DNA of 64,000 bases from Charina bottae (GCA_023362775.1 JALMGJ010000002.1:60500914-60564913); one strand, 5' to 3'; shown: positions 43,741 through 53,972, numbered from the stretch's first letter. The notes: a model not told the origin generated them from the sequence alone. Made by a program: numbers and translations.

Positions 43741-46053
43741 CTAAGTCCCTTTATCATCTAAAGGAGGATCGTTAAGATTACCCTGCTGCTGTTGAGCTTG
43801 TGAAATGGTCTTAATCTTCCTAGGCACAGAAGACAAAGCAGGAAGGAAGATAGGGGAAAGGTTATGCCTGAGGCCCCCACCTCTATTCAAGGAAGGATTT
43901 TCCAAGTTGGCATGAATGGATTCCTTGACCCCTCTCTCAAACCACCTATCTTCTCTGTCTAAAATGTGAACATTAATGTCCTCAAATGAGTGTCCTTTTT
44001 CCTTTAGATGAAGATAAACTGCTGACTCTGGTTCTGTGGTGTTACTTCTCCTGTGTTGGGCCATCCTCCTGTACAAAGGTTGTTTGGTTTCTCCAATGTA
44101 GAGTTCAGAGCACTCCTCACTGCACTGGATTGCATACACTACATTGCTTTCCTTGTGTTTTGGAGTTTGATCTTTGGGGTGTACAAGCCTCTGTCTCAGT
44201 GTGTTGGTGGGTTTGAAATATACAGGTATGTGGTGTTTGCCAAATATCCGTTTGATCTTTTCAGACACGCCAGCCATGTAAGGAATGACCAGGTTCTTCC
44301 GTTTACTCTGAGTCTCAGCCCTATCTGTCGCTGTTTTAGGTCTGGTAGACTTAGATTTGGTGAAGGCCCAATTTGGATATCCACAGGCCTGCAGAGCTGT
44401 TCTCAGATGCTGCTTTTCATTCTTTTTGGAATCCACGGAGGTGGGGATGGTTTCTGCTCTGTGTGACAATGTCCTGATGACTCCTAGTTTGTGCTGCAGT
44501 GGATGGTGGGAGTCAAACATCAGGTATTGATCTGTGTGTGTGGGTTTCCTGTAGATCCCTATTTCTAGCTTGCCACCGGTCCCAATGAGGACTTCACAGT
44601 CTAGGAATGCTAGTCTGTTGTCCTTGGTGTCTTCTCTGGTGAAGCTAATGTTGGCATCTATAGTGTTTATATGGTCCGTGAAGGCCTGTACTTCCTGGGC
44701 CTTGATTTTGACCCAGGTGTCATCCACATACCTAAACCAGTGGGTGGGCACCGTTCCCTGGAATGTGTTGAGTGCTTTCTTCTCCACTTCTTCCATGTAT
44801 AAATTGGCCACAATGGGTGACACAGGAGAACCCATGGCACAGCCATGTTTTTGTCTGTAAAAGTCACCTCTGTATGTGAAATAAGTGGTGTTAAGACACA
44901 GGTCCAGAAGATGGCAGATCTGGTTTGGGTTGAGATGGCTTCTCCTTTCCAGGGTGCTGTCCTCTTCTAGTCTCTTCCTGACAGCGGATAGAGCATGAGT
45001 GGTGGGGATGCTGGTGAAAAGGGAGGACACATCAAAGGAGACCATAGTTTCATCTGTATCCAGTTTCAGGATCTTTGCTTTGGAAACAAATTCTTCCGAA
45101 TTATGGATGTGGTGTTCAGAGTGTCCCACTAGAGGTGCTAGTATGGTAGAGAGGTGTTTGGCAATGTTGTATGTTACCGAATTGATGCTGCTGACTATGG
45201 GTCGGAGGGGTGTTCCTTCCTTGTGGATCTTAGGAAGTCCGTAGATGCAGGGGATGGCTTCTCCAGGATACAGACGGTGGTAGGTAATCCTATCGATGGA
45301 GCCATCATGTTCCAATTGTTTCAAACTGTCTATTGCCTTTTTCTTGTAATTGTTGGTGGGGTCTCTTTTCAGTTTTTCATATGTATGGTGATCCTCCAAA
45401 AGTGAGGTAATTTTATTGTGGTAGTCTGCAGTGTTTAGAACCACTGTACATCTTCCTTTGTCAGCAGGTAAAATGGTGATGGTTTCATCTTTGCTGAGGG
45501 CTGTCAGGGCTCTCCTCTCTTGGACGGTAAGGTTGGGGGGAGGAGGTTGAGCACTGGACAGAGCTGCAGATATTTTAAGCCGGAGTTGTTCTGCTTCTTC
45601 AAAAGGTAGGTGGTTGTTGTGGATGGCAGATTCTGTGGCTGTAATGAGCTCCACAACCGGAACTTGCTTGGGAGTGATGGCAAAATTAAGACCTTTGGCT
45701 AGGACATCTCTCTCTGGTTGGGTAAGTTCTCTGTCTGAGAGATTTTTCACCCACATGTTCTTTTTGTCCTCTGTGGTCCTGTTGTTGTTGTTCCTCCCAG
45801 CGGTTTCTCCAGTTCCTTGTTTCTGCTTGCTGCGAGAAGTCATAGTCATAGCCATAGTCAGCAGCATCAATTCGGTAACATACAACATTGCCAAACACCT
45901 CTCTACCATACTAGCACCTCTAGTGGGACACTCTGAACACCACATCCATAATTCGGAAGAATTTGTTTCCAAAGCAAAGATCCTGAAACTGGATACAGAT
46001 GAAACTATGGTCTCCTTTGATGTGTCCTCCCTTTTCACCAGCATCCCCACCAC
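43741..46053 (-). CDS. PLE polyprotein: reverse transcriptase + GIY-YIG endonuclease, open, N-terminus chimeric
   Basis: 770 open codons. Residues 1 to about 67 are antisense of the opposite arm and not PLE protein; authentic coding runs from about 45851 leftward (AMTMTSRSKQKQGTGETAGR). Then come a polar N-terminal region (SDRELTQPERDVLAKGLNFA), a finger block ILPADKGRCTVVLNT, YGLPKIHKEGTPLRPIVSSI, motif A SFDVSSLFTSIP, motif B GCAMGSPVSPIVANLYMEE, catalytic RYVDDTW (about residue 438), LAFLDCEVL, and the GIY-YIG domain (VVYAIQC...LYIGETKQPLYRR, about 630-660) with the downstream Arg/Glu-bearing helices. All RT and nuclease landmarks look intact. The native 5' end was lost at the inversion junction, so whether a full start codon survives is uncertain. 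Confidence 0.9.
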   Translation of the reverse strand: MVGMLVKREDTSKETIVSSVSSFRIFALETNSSELWMWCSECPTRGASMVERCLAMLYVTELMLLTMAMTMTSRSKQKQGTGETAGRNNNNRTTEDKKNMWVKNLSDRELTQPERDVLAKGLNFAITPKQVPVVELITATESAIHNNHLPFEEAEQLRLKISAALSSAQPPPPNLTVQERRALTALSKDETITILPADKGRCTVVLNTADYHNKITSLLEDHHTYEKLKRDPTNNYKKKAIDSLKQLEHDGSIDRITYHRLYPGEAIPCIYGLPKIHKEGTPLRPIVSSINSVTYNIAKHLSTILAPLVGHSEHHIHNSEEFVSKAKILKLDTDETMVSFDVSSLFTSIPTTHALSAVRKRLEEDSTLERRSHLNPNQICHLLDLCLNTTYFTYRGDFYRQKHGCAMGSPVSPIVANLYMEEVEKKALNTFQGTVPTHWFRYVDDTWVKIKAQEVQAFTDHINTIDANISFTREDTKDNRLAFLDCEVLIGTGGKLEIGIYRKPTHTDQYLMFDSHHPLQHKLGVIRTLSHRAETIPTSVDSKKNEKQHLRTALQACGYPNWAFTKSKSTRPKTATDRAETQSKRKNLVIPYMAGVSEKIKRIFGKHHIPVYFKPTNTLRQRLVHPKDQTPKHKESNVVYAIQCSEECSELYIGETKQPLYRRMAQHRRSNTTEPESAVYLHLKEKGHSFEDINVHILDREDRWFERGVKESIHANLENPSLNRGGGLRHNLSPIFLPALSSVPRKIKTISQAQQQQGNLNDPPLDDKGT

Positions 46054-47310
46054 TCATGCTCTATCCGCTGTCAGGAAGAGACTAGAAGAGGACAGCACCC
46101 TGGAAAGGAGAAGCCATCTCAACCCAAACCAGATCTGCCATCTTCTGGACCTGTGTCTTAACACCACTTATTTCACATACAGAGGTGACTTTTACAGACA
46201 AAAACATGGCTGTGCCATGGGTTCTCCTGTGTCACCCATTGTGGCCAATTTATACATGGAAGAAGTGGAGAAGAAAGCACTCAACACATTCCAGGGAACG
46301 GTGCCCACCCACTGGTTTAGTATGTGGATGACACCTGGGTCAAAATCAAGGCCCAGGAAGTACAGGCCTTCACGGACCATATAAACACTATAGATGCCAA
46401 CATTAGCTTCACCAGAGAAGACACCAAGGACAACAGACTAGCATTCCTAGACTGTGAAGTCCTCATTGGGACCGGTGGCAAGCTAGAAATAGGGATCTAC
46501 AGGAAACCCACACACACAGATCAATACCTGATGTTTGACTCCCACCATCCACTGCAGCACAAACTAGGAGTCATCAGGACATTGTCACACAGAGCAGAAA
46601 CCATCCCCACCTCCGTGGATTCCAAAAAGAATGAAAAGCAGCATCTGAGAACAGCTCTGCAGGCCTGTGGATATCCAAATTGGGCCTTCACCAAATCTAA
46701 GTCTACCAGACCTAAAACAGCGACAGATAGGGCTGAGACTCAGAGTAAACGGAAGAACCTGGTCATTCCTTACATGGCTGGCGTGTCTGAAAAGATCAAA
46801 TGGATATTTGGCAAACACCACATACCTGTATATTTCAAACCCACCAACACACTGAGACAGAGGCTTGTACACCCCAAAGATCAAACTCCAAAACACAAGG
46901 AAAGCAATGTAGTGTATGCAATCCAGTGCAGTGAGGAGTGCTCTGAACTCTACATTGGAGAAACCAAACAACCTTTGTACAGGAGGATGGCCCAACACAG
47001 GAGAAGTAACACCACAGGACCAGAGTCAGCAGTTTATCTTCATCTAAAGGAAAAAGGACACTCATTTGAGGACATTAATGTTCACATTTTAGACAGAGAA
47101 GATAGGTGGTTTGAGAGAGGGGTCAAGGAATCCATTCATGCCAACTTGGAAAATCCTTCCTTGAATAGAGGTGGGGGCCTCAGGCATAACCTTTCCCCTA
47201 TCTTCCTTCCTGCTTTGTCTTCTGTGCCTAGGAAGATTAAGACCATTTCACAAGCTCAACAGCAGCAGGGTAATCTTAACGATCCTCCTTTAGATGATAA
47301 AGGGACTTAG
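45852..47310 (+). pseudogene. PLE second arm: RT (from before motif A) + GIY-YIG, one-base deletion
   Basis: Begins in the middle of the RT (SSINSVTYNIAKHLSTILAP). Motifs A and B are intact; a single G is missing at about 46320, in the codon before the YVDD box, which shifts the frame. From 46324 to 47310 the downstream frame is open to the normal stop. Compared with the minus-strand arm only two residues differ in the shared protein (one Arg-to-Trp and one Glu/Gly difference). Confidence 0.9.
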
Positions 47311-47405
47311 AAACAAACATCTCAAAAATAACCATGACCTAGCCCCAGGTGCAAGGTCACACAGCCAGCCTAGAAACATATTTAAGGATTCCCTTACCAA
47401 CTTTA

Positions 47406-47454
47406 CTCAGACTGAAGAAGCTCCTTGGATAAGGAGTGAAACGTTTCCACTAAG
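47406..47454 (+). ncRNA. Hammerhead-ribozyme-like motif (copy 4, right outer end)
   Basis: CTCAG 47406-47410; CTGAAGA 47412-47418; stem II GCTCCTT/AAGGAGT (47420-47426 with 47431-47437, terminal G-U); GAAA 47438-47441; CTAAG 47450-47454 (one stem I mismatch). Same sequence as copy 3. Confidence 0.7.
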
Positions 47455-47527
47455 AAAATAGAAATCCAGTTGACATGATTCAAGCCACAGACTGTTCCAC
47501 CTGGATGACTGAGAACCTTCATAGACA

Positions 47528-47540
47528 TGTCTTTAAACAG
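47528..47540 (+). repeat. 13-bp target-site duplication, right
   Basis: TGTCTTTAAACAG; partner of 43547-43559. Confidence 0.93.
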
Positions 47541-48429
47541 GTTTTAGTGGAATTTGCAACTTTGTCCTAAGCCTCCCCAATGCACCAATGTCCCATTATA
47601 CTTTGGGAAATGCAACTTGCAAGTTTGATGGGTTGTTACCATTGCCAAATGATCAGCCAAACTCATACTTATATTTTCTCTTCTTTTGGAGTTTCAAAAG
47701 TGGCAAATATCTGCTGATGTGATGAGTTCCATTTGGAATTTCACCATTTATGGTTTATATGTCTCTTTTAATGGTAATTCTCAAGCCCTAGATCAATTAC
47801 CAAAAATATAGATCACAAAACACCTTCTTTACCTATTCATATGTTTTGCGGTTCCTCCTGGTTGCTGGACATCTTATAAAAATCTGTTTATATCAAAACC
47901 ACAAGAGCATATGGCTCTTCTGCCATTTTTTCCCCTTACAACAGCAGCAAGGCTCTGAAAATAACAAATGTTGGAGCAGAGCTCCAGATCTCCTAAACGC
48001 AAAATCAGAAGGGGCCCTTCAGAAATTTTCACTTCCTTTTGGAACCATCCAGTAACCAATTTGACTGTTGAACTGCTTTGTCTGTTGGGATGCCAATGTT
48101 GAGAAACACTGCTATAGACAATCAGCTCACAAACAAAATGAGCAAATATCAGTGGTTCAAGCCTTTAAGCCTGGTGTTGCACTGTCTTTCTAAGGAGGAA
48201 GGCATCTTTTTGGCTACCCACCAAGTTCAATACATCCATTATTATTCATACAGTGATAAGGTCCAAATTTTGGACATATGATTCAAACATATATTTACAG
48301 TCAACACTTTTGATACATTTTCTGGTCTGTCTGGCAAACATGGAAAAGAATCTTTCGTTGAATTTGTCACTTCTTAAGATTTCTTGTCTCATCTTAAATA
48401 CAGTACATAGTAAATATTATTTAAGAACC
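47541..48429. other. No supported gene; MITE end fragment at 48090-48111
   Basis: GATGCCAATGTTGAGAAACA followed by CTG at 48089-48111 is the right terminus of the palindromic hAT MITE family, without its left half. The rest is AT-rich and unassigned. Confidence 0.6.
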
Positions 48430-49800
48430 TACCCATTCATTTGTTAATATGGGATATTTGAACTCTTCAATCTACACTTCTAGCAAATATCCATCTTAGC
48501 AAATCATTAATAAAAAATAGGTGGAATAATCTGAAATACTCTTCAACACTGATAACAATCTGGGCATTTTAGATGCTGCTGATGCATCTGGCCCAAATTA
48601 TGAAATCAAGAGATGTTTTAATCGAATAAACTTCCATTTCATAATTTTAGGCAATCCAAATTCCTCTTGCAATAACTCATATGGTTTAAAATCTTGATTG
48701 GCAATAAGCTGATTTAAAGAATTGATCCTCTTGTTTGCCTGTGATTTCCAAAAGAGAGGGAAAGATTGCTTTACCTACAATTTTCAAAGTAGGATTATCC
48801 CATACTGTATCATGTGAACAAGGGTCAGAACTCCATCCTGGGGGAATTCCGGTGGGAATATGGCCGACTGAACAGTTCTGCTTGCAAGTGCTGCGGGCAG
48901 ACCTGACTGTGTGGGTTTTTGGGGGGCGCAGGCAGGCTTCTCCTGGTGCCCTAGAGCATTTTCACAGACAGAAAATGCTCGGAATCATCCCATTTGTACT
49001 TCAGAACATCGCCTCATAGACTGAGGACCGCAAACAGTGTTAGCGTTAATCTGGTAAGAGGACGACGGGAGTCAGGGACGCCATCATTTTCCAGTCCACG
49101 CTACAGCCCTAAAGGGACAATAGGTCGAGCCATCCCCATTTCCAAATAACCCAATCTATATATTCTTTAAGTTTTTCTACCCCAAGAGAGGCTTTCTACA
49201 GCAAGAAGAAACGAACTCTCTTGGTGCTTATCGTTATTTCTGGGTTAATCTAAAATTTTTCTTTTAACTGTTGGCTTTAATAGCGTTAAGATTGTTATAG
49301 TATTATTAAGTAGAAAAGTAGAAAATTTAAATATAATTTGATTTTTATTACAGTGGTTAGAAATATTGTATATAGAATAGTGGTAGGAAGGAAATATTAA
49401 ATAAATGAGTTCCTTTTTGGGGGAGGGGGGAAGTGGATTTGGAGGTTTATATATTTGCTTATTTCTTTTATATATATATATAAGGGGAAAGAGCAATTGT
49501 TTTTAGTTTTATAATGTGCTAATGGAATGACTTATAGAAATAATGTGATTTTGGTTAGACATAGAGTAAGGGATTAATTATGGAAATTGTTGTATATTCT
49601 TGTTGAAAGTCGGAAGTCATCTTGTTGTGTAATATCTAAAAATATTCTCTTTTTTCTGTTTTTCTTTTTCTTTTTGTAGTTTTTTTTCTTTTTGTAGTTT
49701 TTATCTTTGCTTAAACTCAATAAAATCCTTATAAAAAAAAGAACAATACCTCCATCCCAACATCTTCCAAATATGCCTTGCAGCCTTTAACACAAAAACA
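48430..49800 (-). mobile_element. L1/Tx1-group LINE ORF2 fragment, interrupted by a second LINE
   Basis: The minus strand reads LNQLIANQDFKPYELLQEEF and GLPKIMKWKFIR at 48.58-48.72 kb, then VWDNPTLKIVGKAIF in a shifted frame near 48.80 kb. It continues at 49742-49790 with VLKAARHIWKMLGWRYCS once the insert is removed. This resembles the region after the RT in L1-superfamily ORF2. Eroded. Confidence 0.6.
48826..49741 (+). mobile_element. Internally deleted L1-like element (5' UTR joined to 3' UTR)
   Basis: Starts GGGTCAGAACTCC with a GC-richer 5' UTR (AATATGGCCGACTGAACAG). It changes near 49.25 kb to T-rich 3' UTR and ends AACTCAATAAAATCCTTATAA followed by A8. The short repeat GAACAA flanks it (about 48820 and 49742). 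No ORF1 or ORF2. It sits inside an L1/Tx1 ORF2 fragment of opposite orientation. Confidence 0.6.
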
Positions 49801-50074
49801 ATATTACAGCTATACCTAAAAATGTAATCTCCTTCCTGATGTGAAGGGGATTACATAATAGCTTTCTAATTGTGCCTACAGTGCTTTCTGAATTATTCAC
49901 TTGTGCACCATACTGAATTAAAAATATATACCCAATCACAAAGCTGAGAGTCAGAAAAGTAATATTCCCTATATTCATATGCTTGCTATAATTTTAAAAA
50001 AAGAAAATCAGTTTGTCCTCCCCATAAAAATGTCTAAAGAAATACCTCTAATTAAAGTCTTGAAATAGTATTGA

Positions 50075-50231
50075 TTTGTAATATTTATTTATTTCTGCAA
50101 TTTATATGCCACTCATTTCCAAAAAAGCTGAGTGGTTTACAAGTGATACAAAAGTAAAGTAGAAAGAATTAAAAGGAAACAAACACCAGTAACAATCCAT
50201 TTCCTGGCCACTGACACACCAAGAAAAATAA
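50075..50231 (-). mobile_element. L2/CR1-like LINE fragment, left part
   Basis: TATTTATTTATTTCTGCAAT and AAGCTGAGTGGTTTACAAG resemble the reversed L2-type tail. It appears to continue at 53973 after the L1 insertion. Confidence 0.45.
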
Positions 50232-50782
50232 TCATAGCAGCAACATCTTTTTAAAAATAATTTTTATTAAAGAGATTTTTAACAAGATAAAAACAATACA
50301 ATTTTTTGAAAAGAAATAAAGAAAATAGAGAAAAATAGTGAATAGGTAAGAAAGAAAATAGGAAAGAGAAAGAAAAAAAGTAAAAGAAAATAAAAGATTG
50401 TAAAGAAGCGGCTTCTGATTTTCTTAACAGCGGTTATACATGCATTTATATTTTGCCCTCTCACTCTAAAATTACATCATAATTTCCTTCTTTCCAAAGC
50501 CTACCCTTTCTAATAATCAAACCCATAAATCACAGGTTCGTTTTTTTTCTTTTTTTCAGCAAAAAGTCCCTAAGGGGTTTCCAGTCACTAATAAAAGTAG
50601 TTATTGTCCTTTCTCTAATCAAACAAGTCAGTTTTGCCATCTCTGCTAATACTGTCATCTTCACCAGCCATTCCTCTGTTGTGGGCATTTCAGAGTCTTT
50701 CCATTTTGGTGCATATAATAACCTTGCAGCAGTTATCATATATAAAAACCATCTTCCATAACTCTTTTCTAATTGTCTATCC

Positions 50783-52602
50783 CAAGGGTCGGAAATGGCG
50801 GCTCGCGAGCCAGATCTGGCTCTTTGGCCCCTTGACTCTGGCTCTATCTCTCTCTCTGCCGCCCGACATCCGGAAAGCCGGTCTCCGGAAGCAGCAGGCT
50901 TGGCGCAAACCCTGGGGAAGAAACAGAGAGGCTGATTGGTGGAGGCTCAGAAGGAAGGACACCTCCACCAATCAGCGCGCGCCAAAGGGGAGCAGAGAGG
51001 CGGGCTGAACAAGGTCATCAGGAGCACAGGATCCGGCCCCAGCCCAGCCCAGCCCAGCCCAGCCCGGACCGCAGCTTCGGCGCCCTCCCCTCGCCATCGC
51101 TAAGGTCCCAGGCGACGGCGGGGACATGTTCGACCTGCTCGTGCAGCACCCGGGCGCCTGACGTCAAGGCGGCTGCGCTTCCGCGCCCGGCGGGCGGGCG
51201 AGGCAGGGAGAGAAGGGGAGACATTCAGGGGGCCCGGCTCCATCCCTCCAGCTGGCGGGTGGCCAAACACGGGCGCGCACACGCACAAACGCGCGCGGGG
51301 CAGCCGCAAGACGAGACGCCCCGGACTAGAGAGGCCGAGACCCCTGGAGGAAAAGCCCCCAGACCCCGCCGCAGCTCTTCAGTCCCAGGGAAAGGAAAAG
51401 CCCCCCACCCCACCCCACCCGGCATACATGGACTGAAGCAGACCCTGGGACACAGGGATGGGCGGGGAGGCAGGCAAACAGGCAGGCGGCTGGAAGTGGC
51501 ATCATCATTCGCTCTGGATACAGAACACAAACCTGGTTCTTTATAATGGAGATTGCCCGTGTGCGGAACACGGAATTCCATGCAAAGAAAACGTTCTAGG
51601 AATCTGGGAGGAAAATCAGTCTTAGCAAGAAAGGATTCCTGTCCAACGCAATTCACACACACACCCTCCCCAACTAACAGAACCAGTTTGCTTCATTTGC
51701 TCAAAAAGGCACAACCTTTGGAAACCATCAACCCCATAGCATTTCAGGAAAGGGCTTAATTTCGTTGAGGGACTGCCAGGAATGTGGGGCCAGTGGGGGG
51801 AAAGGGCCACTGGGTTGAAAAAAACAGGAGGGGGAATGGAAAAGCAGAGGGAGATATGGAGAAGGTAATTGGGGGGGTGGGCTCCTGAGCCCTACCAGCC
51901 AATGCTGCTGGCTGCTTCCCGTGACTCCCAGATTTCTTCCAAGGGGAGAGAGTTAGCAGCTGATGGGATGTTTGTTTATTCACAGCTGGAGCATAAAATG
52001 CTTTAAGGCTGCATTTAATACGTGGGGGGGGGGAGATGGAGAGCCAGAGGGAGGGGGCTATCCCAAGCACATAGCACGAGCTGAGCGCAACCCTTCCCGC
52101 AGTGCCAGCCTCTCCATCCTCAGAGCGCGAGGCTCTCCAGGACGCGGGCCGCCCGTCCGCCGGGGCAGAGCCAAATCTCAATTCTGGCAGGAGGCGGAAG
52201 CGGGAGCTCAGCTCATGAACGGCAGCAGCCCCTTCCAACGGGCAACCAGGAGGAGAAAACGAACTCCATGCCCCACCACGCATACACGGACTGAAGCAGA
52301 CCCTGGGACACAGGGATGGGCGGGGAGGCAGGCAAACAGGCAGGAGGCTGGAAGTGGCATCATCATCAGATGGCATCCCCCCATCCAGGAGGGGGGGGAG
52401 CAAAAAATCCTTGTCTTTGCTATGTGCTTGGGATAGCCCCCTCCCTCTGGCTCTCCATCTCCCCCCCCCCCCCACGTATTAAATGCAGCCTTAAAGCATT
52501 TTATGCTTTGGCCCCCGCCCGCAAACCCCGCCCCCTGGCTCTCGAGCACTTCAAAATGTGCACGAGCATGTCAAAACGGCACAAAAAGTTTGCCGACCCC
52601 TG
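50783..52602. mobile_element. Non-autonomous hAT element (1.82 kb), CpG-rich
   Basis: Ends CAAGGGTCGG and CCGACCCCTG are inverted. The 8-bp duplication GTCTATCC is at 50775-50782 and 52603-52610, inside L1 ORF2. The interior is CpG-rich. It has a hairpin with CCAAT boxes (50931-50945 with 50962-50976), a direct repeat of about 90 bp (51425-51512 with 52278-52368) and an inverted repeat of about 90 bp (51986-52075 with 52418-52507). Sequence at 50895-51015 resembles the solo LTR at 24025-24150. The open frames up to 239 codons carry no recognisable motif and are low-complexity. No transposase. Confidence 0.88.
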
Positions 52603-53182
52603 GTCTATCCATTAGTCCCAACAAGAAAAAATCTGGTTTCAGTTGAATGTTGATCTTTAAAATTGTTTGTATCACTGATTGTATTTCAACCCAAAACTTC
52701 CTGGCTTTTCTACAAGTCCACCATGCATGATAAAATGACCCATCATGTCCACATTTCCAGCATAGTTTTGAGGTACCTTTATATATTCTGGATAATTTTT
52801 CTGGAGTCATATACCAACAGTAGATTATTTTATAAAATTTCTCTTTACATAATGTAAATCTCAGTCTTTTCAACCACATATTCTCCCATTGTTCCATCAA
52901 TATATCCAAAATTCTTAGCCCATTTTATCATAGAATCTTTGATTTGTTCTTCTTCTGTTTCAAATTTCAACAAAAGTTTATACATTTTAGCAGTTACATG
53001 CTGATCATTTATACATAGCTCATTTTCAAATTCTGTCTTGCGCTGTTCAATTCCAAATGTCCTGTTATCTACCTTAAATCTTTCTCTAACTGTGCATATG
53101 AAAACCATTGAAAACTAAATCCCTCTGCAGTCAATTGATCTCTTGATTTCATTTTACAGTATATTCTCTGTACTCTTGTTGT

Positions 53183-53503
53183 ATAGGCTGACCATACGTC
53201 CCGTTTTGAATGGGACAGTCCTGTTTTTTTAGCATTTTTAACCGTCCCGTCGTTTTCATAAAAATCTCAATTTTGTCCTGTTTTTCAAACCCGGCGGGAA
53301 TGGTGCAGGGGGACGATCCAAGCCGGAGCGTGGACCAAGGGGCGGGGTTTGCGGGTGGGAGCCAATCATGCTGACCGGGGGCGGGGTTTGCAGGCGGGAG
53401 CCAATCGCACTGAGTGGGGGTGGGGACCCCTGTCTTTTTCATGAATAGGGAATATTACATAAGACCCCGTCCCGTTTTGCCATCCTGAAATATGGTCAGC
53501 CTA
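53183..53503. mobile_element. Small TIR DNA transposon (321 bp) with 5-bp TSD
   Basis: Ends TAGGCTGACCATA and TATGGTCAGCCTA are perfect inverted repeats; TTGTA flanks at 53178-53182 and 53504-53508. The interior has GTCCCGTTTTGAATGGGAC and GGGCGGGGTTTGC repeats (53342 and 53382). Non-coding. A hAT-like origin is a guess. Confidence 0.78.
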
Positions 53504-53972
53504 TTGTAACAACTCTCAATAGATTAACCATGTCTCTTTTCCATAAAATGCTTCTTGTGCTGAGACCCATAAAGGCATTTTTTTCACAATCTGGGTTTAT
53601 ATCTATTCCATATTCTCAATATGGCACTTCTAATATAGTGATTTTTAAATGCTACATTAACCTTAACTTTATCGTACCACAGAAAGCCATGCCATCCAAA
53701 TCTCAGGTGGTGCCCCTCTAGTTCTATATTTCTCTTATTTCCCAGCAGCACTCACTCCTTCATCCAAACCAAGCAGCAGGCTGCAAAGTACAATTTCAAA
53801 TCAGGCAGTCCCAATCCTCCTCATTCCTTTGCATCTTGGAGGATTTTATATTTAACCCTTGGCCTTTTCCTTTGCTATGCAAACCTAGATATATTTTTCT
53901 GCCATTGCTTAAATGGTAAATCAGTTGTCAGAATATGTATTGTTTGAAACAAAAACATGTCATAGCAGCAAC

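Larger units (their letters stand above)
43560..47527. mobile_element. Penelope-like inverted composite (palindrome) in one insertion
   Basis: Left arm 43560-45200 holds a minus-strand PLE. A 651-bp spacer (45201-45851) holds the N-terminal RT region of that same copy. Right arm 45852-47527 is the reverse complement of the left arm plus about 44 extra bp at the 3' end. I found about three substitutions and one 1-bp deletion between arms of roughly 1.64 kb. The 13-bp duplication at both outer edges shows that the structure arrived as one event. The 3' ends with hammerhead-like motifs face outward. PLEs are known for partial tandem or inverted copies, but the completeness and near-identity here are striking. 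Confidence 0.93.
50245..53959 (-). mobile_element. L1-type LINE 3' half with 13-bp TSD, carrying two DNA transposons
   Basis: Flanked by TCATAGCAGCAAC at 50232-50244 and 53960-53972. The minus-strand 3' UTR (AATAAAAATTATTTTTAAAA end) is at 50245-50480. ORF2 C-terminal blocks are MITAARLLYAPKWKDSEMPT (50.74 kb), YKIIYCWYMTPEKLSRIYKG and CWKCGHDGSFYHAWWTCRKA (52.72-52.80 kb), and WQKNISRFAWQRKRPRVKY and LEGHHLRFGWHGFLWYDKVK (53.65-53.90 kb). The order is correct for an L1 ORF2. Stops and frameshifts are present. The hAT at 50783-52602 and the TIR element at 53183-53503 interrupt it. 5'-truncated. Confidence 0.82.

Noticed and set aside
45614..46384. 256-codon plus-strand frame as a distinct gene
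   Set aside because: Its first part is antisense of the minus-strand PLE; the rest is the second PLE arm up to the one-base deletion.
51225..52475. CpG-rich region with open frames up to 239 codons, looking like a CpG-island gene
   Set aside because: Lies wholly inside an hAT element with 8-bp duplication; no known domain, repeated segments, low complexity.
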